DNA of 64,000 nucleotides, taken from positions 2,728,001 to 2,792,000 of the forward strand of contig CP099650.1 in NCBI GenBank assembly GCA_024123915.1. Reading direction: 5' to 3'. This document shows positions 37,255-46,505 of this stretch, in pieces; the stretch's first letter is position 1, and each line of letters starts with the position of its first letter. Both the position numbers and the translations under genes were made by a program. This DNA comes from Oxalobacteraceae bacterium OTU3CAMAD1 (GTDB lineage: Bacteria; Pseudomonadota; Gammaproteobacteria; Burkholderiales; Burkholderiaceae_D). The notes beneath the pieces were generated by a model that was given only the letters and a program-made list of their open reading frames with translations, had not been told where the DNA came from and ran no database searches.

Positions 37255-37369
37255 GTGCTTATCCATATTAGTAAGTAGGCAGTAATTCGGTGTGGGGCTG
37301 TAGACCGATATTGTACTCTTGAGACAGGCGATGCCTGCAATTGAGCCAAAATCAGAATAGTCCACGGTT

Positions 37370-38347
37370 TTAGCCGCGTTTCACCTGCATTTTGCGGCCG
37401 ATGCCCACCGTCGCGATGACGGCGATTGCAAATATCACGGTCGGCCACTCCAGCGCCTCGCCCAGGATCACGGCCGCGCCGAGCAGCGACAGGAAGGGCT
37501 GCACCAGCTGCACCTGGCCGACCCGCGCCACGCCGCCCAGCGCCATGCCGCGATACCAGAAGAAGAAGCCGATGAACATCGAGAACACCGAGACGTAGGC
37601 GAAGCCGGTCCAGGCGGCCGCGCCGGCGGCGGCGATCTGGCCGGCCTCGCGCCAGCACAGCCAGCCCACCACCGGGAGCAGCACCGGCGCGGCCAGCACC
37701 AGCGCCCAGCAGATGGTTTGCTGGCCGCCCAGGGTCTGCGACAGGCGCCCGCCGGCGGCGTAGCCCATGGCCGCCAGCAGCACGGCGGCGAAGATCGCCA
37801 AATCGGCCGGATGCAGGCCGCCGCCGCTCTGGCGCAGCGCGAAGCCGGCCACCAGCGCCGAGCCGCACATGGCCATGATCCAGAAACCGGCCGACGGCTT
37901 TTCGCCTCCCAGCAGGGCCGCGAAGACGGCGGTGGCCAGCGGCAGGATGCCGATCAAGACCGCGCCGTGGGCGGCGGGCAGCGAGCGCATGGCGACGGAG
38001 GTCAGCCACGGGAAGCCGATCACGCAGCCGATGGCCACCATCGCCAGCGGCCCCAATGCGGCGCGGGGCGGCAGCGGCGCGCGCTTCCACAGCAGCCAGG
38101 CGCCGGCCAGGACTGCGGCGACCAGCGCGCGGGCCAGCGCGACGAACATCGGCGACAGGCCGTTGGCGTCTCCGGCGGCGCCCACGGCCAACCGTGTGAA
38201 GGGCAAGGTCAGGCTGAAAATGGCGACGCCGATAAGCCCCAGCAGCATGCCCGCCGTTTCGTCGCCGATGCCGCCCAAGCGGGAGCCATGGGTGGGAATT
38301 GGGGCTACGGTGGCGGGCGGGGCGCTGTGAGTGGCGATGCGGGTCAT
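37370..38347 (-). CDS. EamA-family (DMT) transporter
   Basis: A 325-residue protein with ten hydrophobic segments in two EamA repeats. The second repeat includes GFAYVSVFSMFIGFFFWYRG and LVQPFLSLLGAAVILGE, typical of DMT exporters for amino acids or metabolites. It is divergent from a MocR-type regulator, a common pairing, and is probably its target. Confidence 0.9.
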   Translation of the reverse strand: MTRIATHSAPPATVAPIPTHGSRLGGIGDETAGMLLGLIGVAIFSLTLPFTRLAVGAAGDANGLSPMFVALARALVAAVLAGAWLLWKRAPLPPRAALGPLAMVAIGCVIGFPWLTSVAMRSLPAAHGAVLIGILPLATAVFAALLGGEKPSAGFWIMAMCGSALVAGFALRQSGGGLHPADLAIFAAVLLAAMGYAAGGRLSQTLGGQQTICWALVLAAPVLLPVVGWLCWREAGQIAAAGAAAWTGFAYVSVFSMFIGFFFWYRGMALGGVARVGQVQLVQPFLSLLGAAVILGEALEWPTVIFAIAVIATVGIGRKMQVKRG

Positions 38348-38409
38348 GCTGGCTCCAGTGGATTTGCTTGGATTTGCGCGTTCTATAGGTGTATCCTACG
38401 GTACAAAAG

Positions 38410-38428
38410 CCAGTACAGTACCAGTACA
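38410..38428. promoter_or_regulatory. Candidate MocR operator, direct repeats
   Basis: CCAGTACA occurs at 38410-38417 and 38421-38428, 11 bases apart, so the copies face the same side of the helix. A related GGTAC lies at 38400-38404. They sit in the 115-base gap between the divergent eamA-like and mocR-like genes. MocR proteins bind direct repeats in such gaps. Confidence 0.5.
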
Positions 38429-38462
38429 CTTTAAACTTAATTTCTTACACTGTGACGGTAGC

Positions 38463-40133
38463 ATGACCAATACACGCAAGCGCACGTCGCTTTTAGGGGC
38501 CGCCGCATCCGCAGCGGCCGAGGCTGTCAATGAGGCGTTGGCGGCCGCGCACGCCCGCACTCTGGCCGCCGCCGCACCCGGTCCGGCGGTGGCGTCGCTG
38601 CCGGCAGGCGCCAAAGTGGCGGCAGCGGCGCCTGTTCCGACGGCGCCGGCGCGCGCCGGCCGCGTGGCCAAATCCAAACCGGCCGCCGGGCCGCTCCTGG
38701 GATTGCTGTCGCGCGAATCGGGCGAAACGCTCATCGACCAGATCGTGCGCTCGGTGGCGGCGCGCATCGACGACCGGCTGCTGCGGGGCGGGGCGCGCAT
38801 GCCGTCGATCCGCGCGTTCGCGGCCGCGCATGGCGTGTCCGCCTTCACCGTGGTGGCCAGCTACGACAAACTGGTGGCGACCGGCTACCTGGAGTCGCGC
38901 CGGGGCGCCGGCTTTTTCGTCCGCGAGCGGGCGCCGATGGCGCTCAACGCCACAGAAGGATCGGCGGCGGCCGGGACGCCGGTTTCGCGTTCCCGTCTCG
39001 ACGCCAAGCCGGTTGACGTGGTTTGGCTGGTGCGCAACATGTTCCGCCAGATGCCGCACCACCAGATGCCCGGTTCCGGCGTGCTGCCGCCGGAATGGCT
39101 GGACGGCACCGCGATCGCCAACGCGCTGCGCGCGGTCAGCCGCCAGAATCCCAATCTATTGGTGAGCTACGGCCTGCCGCAGGGCTTCCTGCCACTGCGC
39201 CAGCAGCTGCAGCACAAGCTCGCCGAGCTGGAAATTGCCGCCGCGCCGGAGCAAATCGTCACCACTGCCGGCGTCACGCAGGCGCTGGACATGGTGGCGC
39301 GCGAGTTCACCCGCCCCGGCGACACCATTTTCGTCGACGATCCTGCCTGGTTCCTGATGTTCGGCTCCTTCGCCGCCTTGGGCGCGAACGTGATCGGTAT
39401 CCCGCGCCTGGCCGACGGCCCGGATATCGCCCGGTTGGCCGAGCTGGCGGCGATCCACAAGCCCAAGCTCTATATTATTAACTCGGTGCTGCACAACCCC
39501 AGTTCGACGTCGCTGTCGGCGGCCAAGGCGTTCCAGGTGCTGCGGCTGTCGGAGGAGCACGACTTCATCATCGTCGAAGACGATATTTACTGCGACCTGC
39601 ACCCCGGCAGCGCGGTGCAGCCGGCCACGCGGCTGTCGGCGCTGGACCAGCTGCAGCGGGTGATTTACCTGGGCGGCTTTTCGAAGACGATGGCGGCCAA
39701 CCTGCGGGTCGGCTTCATCGCCACGTCGGCCGAGCGGGCCGAGAGGCTGGCCGACCGCAAGATGCTGTCGACCCTGACCACCAGCGACATCGGCGAGCGG
39801 GTGGTCTATAAAGTACTGTCCGAGGGCTCCTACCGCAAGCACGCGGACCGGGTACGCACGCGGCTCGACGGCATCCGCGCCAAGGCGGTGCGGCAGATGG
39901 AGCGCGTCGGCCTGAAGGTGGACGTGGCGTCGCCGGCCGGGATGTTCGTCTGGGCCGACGCCGGTTGCGACACGAGCGTGCTGACCGAGCGCGCCATGGC
40001 AGACAACCTGCTGCTCGCGCCGGGCAGCCTGTTCTCGCCGGCGCAGCTGCCGTCGACCCGCATGCGGCTCAATGTGGCGGCGATGCAGGAGCCGGGCGTG
40101 TGGAAGTTCCTGGAGCAGCAGTTGGGAAAATGA
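38463..40133 (+). CDS. MocR-type regulator (GntR HTH fused to aminotransferase)
   Basis: A 556-residue fusion. An alanine-rich disordered N-terminus (residues 1-80) precedes a GntR winged helix (residues about 85-155: MPSIRAFAAAHGVSAFTVVA). A class I aminotransferase-like domain follows, with PLP lysine in GGFSKTMAANLRVG. MocR proteins use PLP as a cofactor for gene control. The long N-terminal extension is unusual. ATG 38463 is chosen as the first plausible start. Confidence 0.9.
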   Translation: MTNTRKRTSLLGAAASAAAEAVNEALAAAHARTLAAAAPGPAVASLPAGAKVAAAAPVPTAPARAGRVAKSKPAAGPLLGLLSRESGETLIDQIVRSVAARIDDRLLRGGARMPSIRAFAAAHGVSAFTVVASYDKLVATGYLESRRGAGFFVRERAPMALNATEGSAAAGTPVSRSRLDAKPVDVVWLVRNMFRQMPHHQMPGSGVLPPEWLDGTAIANALRAVSRQNPNLLVSYGLPQGFLPLRQQLQHKLAELEIAAAPEQIVTTAGVTQALDMVAREFTRPGDTIFVDDPAWFLMFGSFAALGANVIGIPRLADGPDIARLAELAAIHKPKLYIINSVLHNPSSTSLSAAKAFQVLRLSEEHDFIIVEDDIYCDLHPGSAVQPATRLSALDQLQRVIYLGGFSKTMAANLRVGFIATSAERAERLADRKMLSTLTTSDIGERVVYKVLSEGSYRKHADRVRTRLDGIRAKAVRQMERVGLKVDVASPAGMFVWADAGCDTSVLTERAMADNLLLAPGSLFSPAQLPSTRMRLNVAAMQEPGVWKFLEQQLGK

Positions 40134-40180
40134 GTTGGGCAAATGACTTGCCAATAAGTCAACTCGCAAGTTGGGAAAAT
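40120..40180. repeat. Three direct repeats near the mocR stop
   Basis: AGTTGGGAAAAT at 40120-40131 and 40169-40180, and AGTTGGGCAAAT at 40133-40144. The first covers the end of the mocR-like gene. The palindrome AACTCGCAAGTT lies at 40161-40172. It looks like a local duplication just upstream of the htpG promoter. Confidence 0.7.
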
Positions 40181-40191
40181 AGCAAGCTGCT

Positions 40192-40217
40192 CTTGAAAAC
40201 CATTTTATAATCCCCAC
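40192..40217 (+). promoter_or_regulatory. Heat-shock (sigma32) promoter of htpG
   Basis: CTTGAAA (40192-40198), a 13-base spacer and CCCCAC (40212-40217). This is a near-perfect match to the RpoH consensus CTTGAAA-N11-16-CCCCAT. A TATAAT-like stretch lies in the spacer and could allow basal expression. The gene starts about 58 bases downstream. Confidence 0.88.
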
Positions 40218-40275
40218 TTTCGCCACACCCGTGCGACTTCGCGCACGTACACTAAGACTATTAGAGGCTTTAAAA

Positions 40276-42195
40276 ATGGCAGATAACGATAAGCAAACCC
40301 TTGGTTTCCAGGCTGAAGTGAAACAGCTGTTGCAGCTGATGATCCACTCCCTGTACTCGAATAAAGAGATTTTCCTGCGCGAGTTGATCTCGAACGCGTC
40401 CGACGCGTCCGACAAGCTGCGCTTCGAGGCGATCAACAACGACGCCCTGTACGGCAACGACCATGAACTGAAGATCAAGGTCTCGTTCGACAAGGCTGCC
40501 CGCACCATCACCATTTCGGACAACGGCATCGGCATGAGCCGCGACGAGGCGATCTCGCACCTGGGCACCATCGCCAAATCGGGCACCAAGGAATTCTTCG
40601 GCAAGCTGTCGGGCGACCAGCAGCAGGACGCGGCGCTGATCGGCCAGTTCGGCGTGGGCTTCTACTCCGGCTTCATCGTCGCCGACAAGATCACCGTCGA
40701 AACCCGCCGCGCGGGCGCCGAGGCGTCCGAGGGCGTGCGCTGGGAATCGGCCGGCGAGGGCGATTACTCGGTCGAGCAGATCGAAAAGACCGGCCGCGGC
40801 ACCGACATCATCCTGCACCTGCGCGAAGGCGAGGACGAACTGCTGTCCTCCTGGAAGATCAAATCCATCATCCGCAAATACTCCGACCATATCTCGCTGC
40901 CGATCGTGATGCAGAAAGAGGAGTGGGACGACGAGAAGAAGGAAACCGTCGTCAAGGAGGAATTCGAGACCGTCAACCAGGCCAGCGCGCTGTGGGCGCG
41001 CAGCAAGTCGGAAATCACCCCGGAGCAGTACGAGGAATTCTACAAGCACGTCTCGCACGACTTCCAGGCGCCGCTGTCGTACACGCACAACCGCGTCGAA
41101 GGCCGCAGCGAGTACACGCAGCTGCTGTACATCCCGGCCAAGGCGCCGTTCGACCTGTGGGACCGCAACAAGCGCGGCGGCATCAAGCTATACGTCAAGC
41201 GCGTCTTCATCATGGACGATGCCGAGCAGCTGATGCCGGCCTACCTGCGCATGGTCAAGGGTGTGATCGACTCGGCCGACCTGCCGCTGAACGTCTCGCG
41301 CGAGATCCTGCAGGAGTCGCGCGACGTCAAGGTGATCCGCGACGGTTCGACCAAGCGCGTGATCGGCATGCTGGAGGAACTGGCCAACGCCGAAGAACAG
41401 GAGAAGAAGGACAAGTACGTCACCTTCTGGAAGGAATTCGGCCAGGTGCTGAAAGAGGGCATCGGCGAGGACGCCACCAACAAGGACCGTCTGGCCAAGC
41501 TGCTGCGCTTCGCCTCGACCGCCAACGAGAACGACGAGCAAAGCGTCTCGCTGGAGCAGTATGTCGCGCGCCTGAAGGAAGGCCAGGACAAGATCTACTA
41601 CGTCACGGCCGATAACTACGTCGCCGCGAAAAACAGCCCGCACCTGGAAATCTTCCGCAAGAAGGGCGTCGAAGTGCTGCTGCTGACCGACCGTGTCGAC
41701 GAGTGGATGCTGTCGTTCCTGACCGAGTTCGAAGGCAAGGAGCTGGTATCGGTGGCCAAGGGCGGCCTGGATCTGGGCGCGCTGGAAGACGAGGAAGAGA
41801 AGAAGGAGCACGAGGAGACCGAGAACTCGTACAAGGATTTGGTCGGCAAGATGAAGGAAGCCTTGTCGGACAAAGCCAAGGACGTGCGCGTGACGTTCCG
41901 CCTGACCGATTCGCCGGCCTGCCTGGTGGCGGATGAGCATGAGCTGTCGGGTAATCTGCTGCGCATGCTGAAGGCGGCGGGGCAGAGCGCGCCGGAGTCC
42001 AAGCCTATCCTCGAGATCAATCCGAACCACCCGCTGGTGACGCGTTTGAAGTACGAGGAATCGGGCACCTTGTTCGGCGATTGGGCCAACATCCTGTTCG
42101 ATCAGGCGTTGCTGGCCGAAGGCGGTTCGCTGAGCGATCCGGCCTCGTTCGTCAAGCGTCTGAACGAGATGCTGCTGAGCGGCGCCAGCAAGTAG
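40276..42195 (+). CDS. htpG: Chaperone HtpG (Hsp90)
   Basis: A 639-residue cytoplasmic Hsp90. The N-terminal ATP domain has [28 protein letters not shown] and [15 protein letters not shown]. The middle domain has the catalytic-loop region [14 protein letters not shown]. The C-terminal dimerisation domain follows, with no MEEVD tail, as usual in bacteria. The start is ATG 40276 with GAGGC upstream. A sigma32 promoter precedes it. Confidence 0.98.
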   Translation: MADNDKQTLGFQAEVKQLLQLMIHSLYSNKEIFLRELISNASDASDKLRFEAINNDALYGNDHELKIKVSFDKAARTITISDNGIGMSRDEAISHLGTIAKSGTKEFFGKLSGDQQQDAALIGQFGVGFYSGFIVADKITVETRRAGAEASEGVRWESAGEGDYSVEQIEKTGRGTDIILHLREGEDELLSSWKIKSIIRKYSDHISLPIVMQKEEWDDEKKETVVKEEFETVNQASALWARSKSEITPEQYEEFYKHVSHDFQAPLSYTHNRVEGRSEYTQLLYIPAKAPFDLWDRNKRGGIKLYVKRVFIMDDAEQLMPAYLRMVKGVIDSADLPLNVSREILQESRDVKVIRDGSTKRVIGMLEELANAEEQEKKDKYVTFWKEFGQVLKEGIGEDATNKDRLAKLLRFASTANENDEQSVSLEQYVARLKEGQDKIYYVTADNYVAAKNSPHLEIFRKKGVEVLLLTDRVDEWMLSFLTEFEGKELVSVAKGGLDLGALEDEEEKKEHEETENSYKDLVGKMKEALSDKAKDVRVTFRLTDSPACLVADEHELSGNLLRMLKAAGQSAPESKPILEINPNHPLVTRLKYEESGTLFGDWANILFDQALLAEGGSLSDPASFVKRLNEMLLSGASK

Positions 42196-42221
42196 GCAAG
42201 CGCAAGAGTTACCACAGATAC

Positions 42222-42317
42222 ACGTAGGGCGGATTAGGCGGAACGCCGTAATCGGCCATCCATGAGCCGTCGACGGCTCACAGATGGCCGATTACGCTTC
42301 GCTAATCCGCCCTACGT
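42222..42317. repeat. REP-like inverted repeat, copy 3
   Basis: A 96-base element with the same ends as copies 1 and 2. Its arms match copy 2 almost exactly, and its loop (CATGAGCCG, CGACGGCTCA) recalls copy 1. It sits between the convergent htpG and PEP-CTERM genes, where it may end both transcripts. Confidence 0.9.
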
Positions 42318-42327
42318 GTTTTAGAAG

Positions 42328-42948
42328 TTATTTTGATTTGACCGAATTTTTCGAGCGTCGCCTCGCCAGCATCAGCATCACCGGCAGGCCAATGCCTAGC
42401 ATCGCCATGCTTTCCGGTTCTGGAATCACCGCGGCCGGCGCCGGCTCGTAGAAGCCGCGTACCTCGCCGGCCGGGGCGTAGCTGGTGTGGATGTTGAAAT
42501 AAGCGGTCCCAGCCCTGAGGCCGCTTTCAAACGCTGCTTCGGCGAACGCTGTACTTCCGCCCCAAGCGCTCAGGTAGGCGGGATTCCAGCTCGACGTCTG
42601 CGAGGTGTCGTAGGTTCGGCTGTAGACGCCGTTGCGGACCCCCAGGGGGAAGCCGCTTAAAGTGGGAAGTTCCGTCAACACGCCGGCTACGCCGGTGCGC
42701 GGCGCCGGGGTGCAGCAGTGGATGTGCGCGGCGTTGGTTTCCCCGATCAGACCGCTGAAGGTGACGTTGATTTCCAATAGATGGGCGGCCGGATCGAACC
42801 TGATCGTGCTGGCGCCTATACCGGGCGAGGTGTTGGGCGGCTCTTCCTGCGGCCCGGTGAGGATGGCGCTGTAGTTGGCGGCGCCGGCGCTCATGGCCGA
42901 CAACATCAAGCCTGCCGCCGCCACATAAGTGCGGATACGCTGATTCAT
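42328..42948 (-). CDS. CHRD-domain protein with PEP-CTERM sorting signal
   Basis: A 206-residue secreted protein. The signal peptide is residues 1-23 (LMLSAMSAGA). A CHRD-like domain (ILTGPQEEPPNTSPGIGAS, TNAAHIHCC, GTAYFNIHT then PAGEVRGF) fills the middle. The C-terminus IPEPESMAMLGIG, a hydrophobic stretch and ARRR form a PEP-CTERM signal, processed by exosortase and linked to exopolysaccharide producers. No exosortase gene is in view. AGGAAA precedes ATG 42948. Confidence 0.9.
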   Translation of the reverse strand: MNQRIRTYVAAAGLMLSAMSAGAANYSAILTGPQEEPPNTSPGIGASTIRFDPAAHLLEINVTFSGLIGETNAAHIHCCTPAPRTGVAGVLTELPTLSGFPLGVRNGVYSRTYDTSQTSSWNPAYLSAWGGSTAFAEAAFESGLRAGTAYFNIHTSYAPAGEVRGFYEPAPAAVIPEPESMAMLGIGLPVMLMLARRRSKNSVKSK

Positions 42949-43029
42949 TCTTGTTTCCTCCCTTGTTATTGACGCGTTATTGGGTCTTCTTGCGTCAATG
43001 TTAGAGGGAGTGTCCGAGCGGTAGTTCCC

Positions 43030-43575
43030 TCAGCGCTGGACTTTTTTGCAGAGGTCCAGCAGCAGCTTTTCGCCTTCCGGCCAGGGGCCGTAGCCGGCGC
43101 CGCCGTTGATATGGCCGGCGTCGCCGATCTCGGTGTAGTCGCTTCCCCAGGCCTGTGCGAACTGCCGCGCGCGGGCCGTGCTAACGTAGGGATCGTTCGC
43201 GCTGGCGATGACGATGCTGGGGAAGGGCAGGCGCTCCAGCAGCATCGGCTGGAAGCCGGTGGTGCAGTCGGGATAGGAGGGGGCGTCGGTGTCGCTGGGC
43301 GCGACCAGGAAGGCGCCGGCGATGCGGTGCGCGGAGCCGGAGGCGGCCCAGCGCGTCACCAGGGAGCAGCTCAGGCTGTGCGCGGCCACCACCGGCGGAC
43401 GTTGGCACAGGGCGATGGCGGCGTCCAGTTCGGCCACCCATTCGTCGCGGTCCGGGGTTTCCCAGTCGCGGTGGGGCACGCGGACCCAGGTCGGGTGGTT
43501 TTGCTCCCAGCGGGTTTGCCAGTGGGTTGGGCCGGAGTTCCACAGGCCGGCCAGGGTTAATACTTCGTAGTCCAT
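43030..43575 (-). CDS. RBBP9/YdeN-type alpha/beta hydrolase
   Basis: A 181-residue small serine hydrolase. The nucleophile is in AAHSLSCSLV, the acid in SANDPYVS and the base in GHINGGAGYGPWPEG, all as in the YdeN/RBBP9 family. Substrates of this family are poorly known. It lies 156 bases downstream of kynA on the same strand. I use ATG 43575, where homology begins. Confidence 0.87.
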   Translation of the reverse strand: MDYEVLTLAGLWNSGPTHWQTRWEQNHPTWVRVPHRDWETPDRDEWVAELDAAIALCQRPPVVAAHSLSCSLVTRWAASGSAHRIAGAFLVAPSDTDAPSYPDCTTGFQPMLLERLPFPSIVIASANDPYVSTARARQFAQAWGSDYTEIGDAGHINGGAGYGPWPEGEKLLLDLCKKVQR

Positions 43576-43731
43576 TTGCTTCCTTGCTCGGTTGGCTGGC
43601 TGGCATCTTAACCCGGCCACGGTGCCGTGCCGCGTGGCCCCGCGTGATATGCGCAAGCGGAAACAAATCCAGTGATCCGTGGGAACTACTGCCCAGCCCG
43701 TGTCCGAATGTCAGACTTGACCCCGCGGGTT

Positions 43732-44616
43732 TTACAGCGCTGTTCTCAGGGCGAACAGTTCGGGGAACAGCACCACGTCGAGCATCTTGCGCAGGTAGCT
43801 GACGCCGGCCGTGCCGCCGGTGCCGGTCTTGAAGCCGATGATGCGCTCGACCGTGGTGACGTGCCGGAAGCGCCAGAAACGGAACGCCGTCTCCAGGTCG
43901 ACCAGCTTTTCGGCCAGCTCGTACAGGGCCCAGTGCTTCGACGGGTCGCGGTACACCTCCAGCCACGCGTTCTGCACCGACTCGTCGGCGGCCGTCGGCA
44001 GGGTCCAGTCGGCGTCGAGCCGCTCGGCGGCGATCGGCAGGCCGTTGCGGGCCAGCAGCTTGATCGCCTCATCGTACACCGACGGCTCGCGCAGGGCTTT
44101 GTCCAGCACCGCGAAGGCGTCCGGCGCGGTGTTATGGACACTCAGCAGGGCGGCGTTCTTGTTGCCGAGGATGAACTCGATCTCGCGGTATTGATACGAC
44201 TGGAAGCCGGACGAAGCGCCCAGATACGGGCGGATCGCGGTGTATTCGGGCGGCGTCATTGTCGCCAGCACGTCCCAGGCGTGCACCAGCTGGTCCATGA
44301 TGCGCGCCACCCGCGCCAGCATCTTGAAGGCCGGCGCCAGGTCGTTCGATTGCAGGTGCGCGCGCACGGCGTGCATTTCGTGCAGCATCAGCTTCATCCA
44401 CAGTTCGCTGGTCTGATGCTGGACGATGAACAGCATTTCGTTGTGGTTGGGCGACAGCGGGTGCTGGGCGTTGAGGATCTGGTTCAGGCCCAGATAGTCG
44501 CCGTAGCTCATCGAGTTGCTGAAGTCCATCTGCGCGCCGTGCCATTCGGCGTCGCCAACGCTATCCTGGTTGGCGTGCATCGGGCAGCCGCTGGCCGCCG
44601 GTTTTTGTTCGGTCAT
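43732..44616 (-). CDS. kynA: Tryptophan 2,3-dioxygenase
   Basis: A 294-residue haem enzyme that opens the indole ring of tryptophan to N-formylkynurenine. Visible family motifs are [47 protein letters not shown] and [19 protein letters not shown]. It lies 10 bases after kynU and is surely cotranscribed with it. Confidence 0.98.
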   Translation of the reverse strand: MTEQKPAASGCPMHANQDSVGDAEWHGAQMDFSNSMSYGDYLGLNQILNAQHPLSPNHNEMLFIVQHQTSELWMKLMLHEMHAVRAHLQSNDLAPAFKMLARVARIMDQLVHAWDVLATMTPPEYTAIRPYLGASSGFQSYQYREIEFILGNKNAALLSVHNTAPDAFAVLDKALREPSVYDEAIKLLARNGLPIAAERLDADWTLPTAADESVQNAWLEVYRDPSKHWALYELAEKLVDLETAFRFWRFRHVTTVERIIGFKTGTGGTAGVSYLRKMLDVVLFPELFALRTAL

Positions 44617-44626
44617 GATGATCTCG

Positions 44627-45877
44627 TCAGGTGACGGCGTCGCGCTTGGCGTCGACGTCGTAGTCTTTGCGGTCCAGGATGTCGCGCAGGATCTCGACCG
44701 CGTCCCATACTTCCGTATAGCTGGTGTACAGCGGCGTGAAACCGAAGCGCATGATGGCCGGCTCGCGGTAGTCGCCGATGACGCCGCGCGCGATCAGCGC
44801 CGACATCACCGCGTAGCCGTGCGGATGCGTAAAGCTGACCTGGCTGCCCCGGCGCGCGTGCTCCCGGGGCGTGACCAGTCCCAGAGGGTGGTCGGCGCAG
44901 CGCCGCTCCACCAGTTCGATGAACAGGTCGGTGAGCGCCAGCGATTTGTCGCGGATCGCCGCCATCGACGTTTGTTCGAACACCTCCAGCCCGCTCTCGA
45001 CCATCGCCAGCGACACCACCGGTTGCGTGCCGCACAGCGCGCGGCCGATGCCGTCGGTCGGGGCGAAGTCCGGCGCCATGGCGAACGGCGCGGCGTGGCC
45101 CCACCAGCCCGACAGCGGCTGCGTGAAGCGGGGCTGGTGCCGGCGCGGCACCCAGATGAAGGCCGGGGCGCCGGGACCGCCGTTCAGATACTTATAGGTG
45201 CAGCCGACGGCCAGGTCGGCGCCGTCGCCGTTCAGGTCCAGCGGCACCGCGCCGGCCGAGTGGGCCAGGTCCCAGACGATCAGCGCGCCGGCCGCGTGGG
45301 CGAGGGCGCTGGCGGCGCGCATGTCGTGCTGGTAGCCGGTGCGGTAGTTCACGTGGGTCAGCATGACGACGGCGGTGTCGGCGCCGATGGCGGCCGGCAG
45401 TTCCTCGACCGAGTCGACCAGCTTGACGGAATAACCACGATCGAGCCAGCCGCTCAGGCCCTGGGCCATATAAATGTCGGTCGGGAAGTTGGAGCGCTCG
45501 GTGACGATCACGCGCCGGGTCGCGGAGACCGGGTCGCCGGCCTGCATGTGCAGCGCGGCGGCCAGCGCCTTGAACAGGTTGAGCGAGGTGGTGTCGGTGA
45601 TGACCACCTCGTCCGGGGCGCCGCCGATCAGCGGCGCCAGCCGATTACCTAGTCGTTTTGGCAAATCAAACCAACCGGCGGTATTCCAACTGCGGATCAG
45701 GTCATGCCCCCATTCCTGCGCGATGACGTGCTGGGCGCGGGTCAGGGCGGCTTTTGGCCGCGCCCCCAAGGAGTTGCCATCGAGATATATCACGCCGGCC
45801 GGCAGATCGAAGCGGTCGCGCAGCGCGGCGAGCGGATCTTGTGCATCGCGTTGCAGGCAGTCATTGCGAGTTGTCAT
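44627..45877 (-). CDS. kynU: Kynureninase
   Basis: A 416-residue PLP enzyme that cleaves kynurenine to anthranilate and alanine. Motifs include [40 protein letters not shown] and [15 protein letters not shown] with the PLP lysine. ATG 45877 is preceded by AAGGTGA. The formamidase step (KynB) that should lie between KynA and KynU is not encoded beside them in this window. Confidence 0.97.
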   Translation of the reverse strand: MTTRNDCLQRDAQDPLAALRDRFDLPAGVIYLDGNSLGARPKAALTRAQHVIAQEWGHDLIRSWNTAGWFDLPKRLGNRLAPLIGGAPDEVVITDTTSLNLFKALAAALHMQAGDPVSATRRVIVTERSNFPTDIYMAQGLSGWLDRGYSVKLVDSVEELPAAIGADTAVVMLTHVNYRTGYQHDMRAASALAHAAGALIVWDLAHSAGAVPLDLNGDGADLAVGCTYKYLNGGPGAPAFIWVPRRHQPRFTQPLSGWWGHAAPFAMAPDFAPTDGIGRALCGTQPVVSLAMVESGLEVFEQTSMAAIRDKSLALTDLFIELVERRCADHPLGLVTPREHARRGSQVSFTHPHGYAVMSALIARGVIGDYREPAIMRFGFTPLYTSYTEVWDAVEILRDILDRKDYDVDAKRDAVT

Positions 45878-46082
45878 TGAGTCACCTTCTTTTGAGTCCA
45901 TTGATACTTTAGGCTTAAACAAGTTGTCTGATCCGCCAGTGTAACAGGAAATACCGCTGGTTTCGCCGAGGAGCGGGGTGTCCGCGCCATGGCCCGACAC
46001 CCCGCGAACCCGCATGGATACTAGCTTTGCGGGCAATGCGAAAATTATTTCCGATTTTTTTCAAATAAATTCAAAAAAACCC

Positions 46083-46109
46083 TAAAGTTCCCGGACACCC
46101 TGCCGTTAC
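46083..46109 (+). promoter_or_regulatory. Candidate FliA (sigma28) promoter 1
   Basis: TAAAGTTC (46083-46090), 11 bases, then GCCGTTAC (46102-46109). The enteric FliA consensus is TAAAGTTT-N11-GCCGATAA. Spacing is exact and most positions match. It points toward flhD. Confidence 0.75.
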
Positions 46110-46200
46110 CAGATTCATGAAGCGCGTAAAAGGAAGTAAAACGCGGCTCAGCTTGCATGAATGTAGTCGAAAATAATTTAAAATTTTTCTGTGGAAACCC

Positions 46201-46227
46201 TAAAGTTCCCGAAAAAGCTGCCGTAAC
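46201..46227 (+). promoter_or_regulatory. Candidate FliA (sigma28) promoter 2
   Basis: TAAAGTTC (46201-46208), 11 bases, then GCCGTAAC (46220-46227). It repeats promoter 1, including the flanking AAACCC and CCG, 118 bases downstream. Transcripts from it would have a leader of about 270 bases. Confidence 0.75.
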
Positions 46228-46351
46228 CGGGTTAGATGTAGCAAAAAAGAGTCGCCGTACGAACAATTTTTTCGTGTCATGACAGGACTTTTTTGAAGAT
46301 TCTCAGCCACATAATTTCCACGCCGCAAGGGCGTAGGGCCTAGACCCACGA

Positions 46352-46370
46352 GTGTTTGTCAGACAAACAC
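46352..46370. repeat. 19-base palindrome in the flhD leader
   Basis: GTGTTTGTC-A-GACAAACAC, perfect 9-base arms. It lies about 135 bases before flhD. It could be a regulator site or an RNA hairpin controlling flhDC. Confidence 0.7.
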
Positions 46371-46505
46371 CGACGGGTCGCGTTCGCTATTTCCCGACGG
46401 AAAATACGGAAAGTCTCCTCTACTCGTATTTTTGTTGCTCCCGCAGAATGTATCTCACTGGAAACGCAATTGTGTTCCGCAGTGAAACAAATACTGGAGA
46501 TGGAA

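Larger units (their letters stand above)
45878..46505. other. Long AT-rich control region upstream of flhD
   Basis: A stretch of 628 bases between the divergent kynU and flhD. It holds the kynU promoter (no clear boxes seen), two FliA-type promoters, a 19-base palindrome and a leader of about 270 bases before flhD. The part from 46040 to 46320 is clearly more AT-rich than its surroundings. I find no gene in it. Confidence 0.7.

Noticed and set aside
43690..43735. Sequence near GTCAGACTTGACCCCGCGGG downstream of kynA as another repeat copy
   Set aside because: It resembles only part of a palindromic repeat, has no matching arm, and is not a good hairpin.
45878..46036. N-terminal extension of kynU
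   Set aside because: The first kynureninase-like residues follow ATG 45877, which has a good ribosome site; the extension has no family match.
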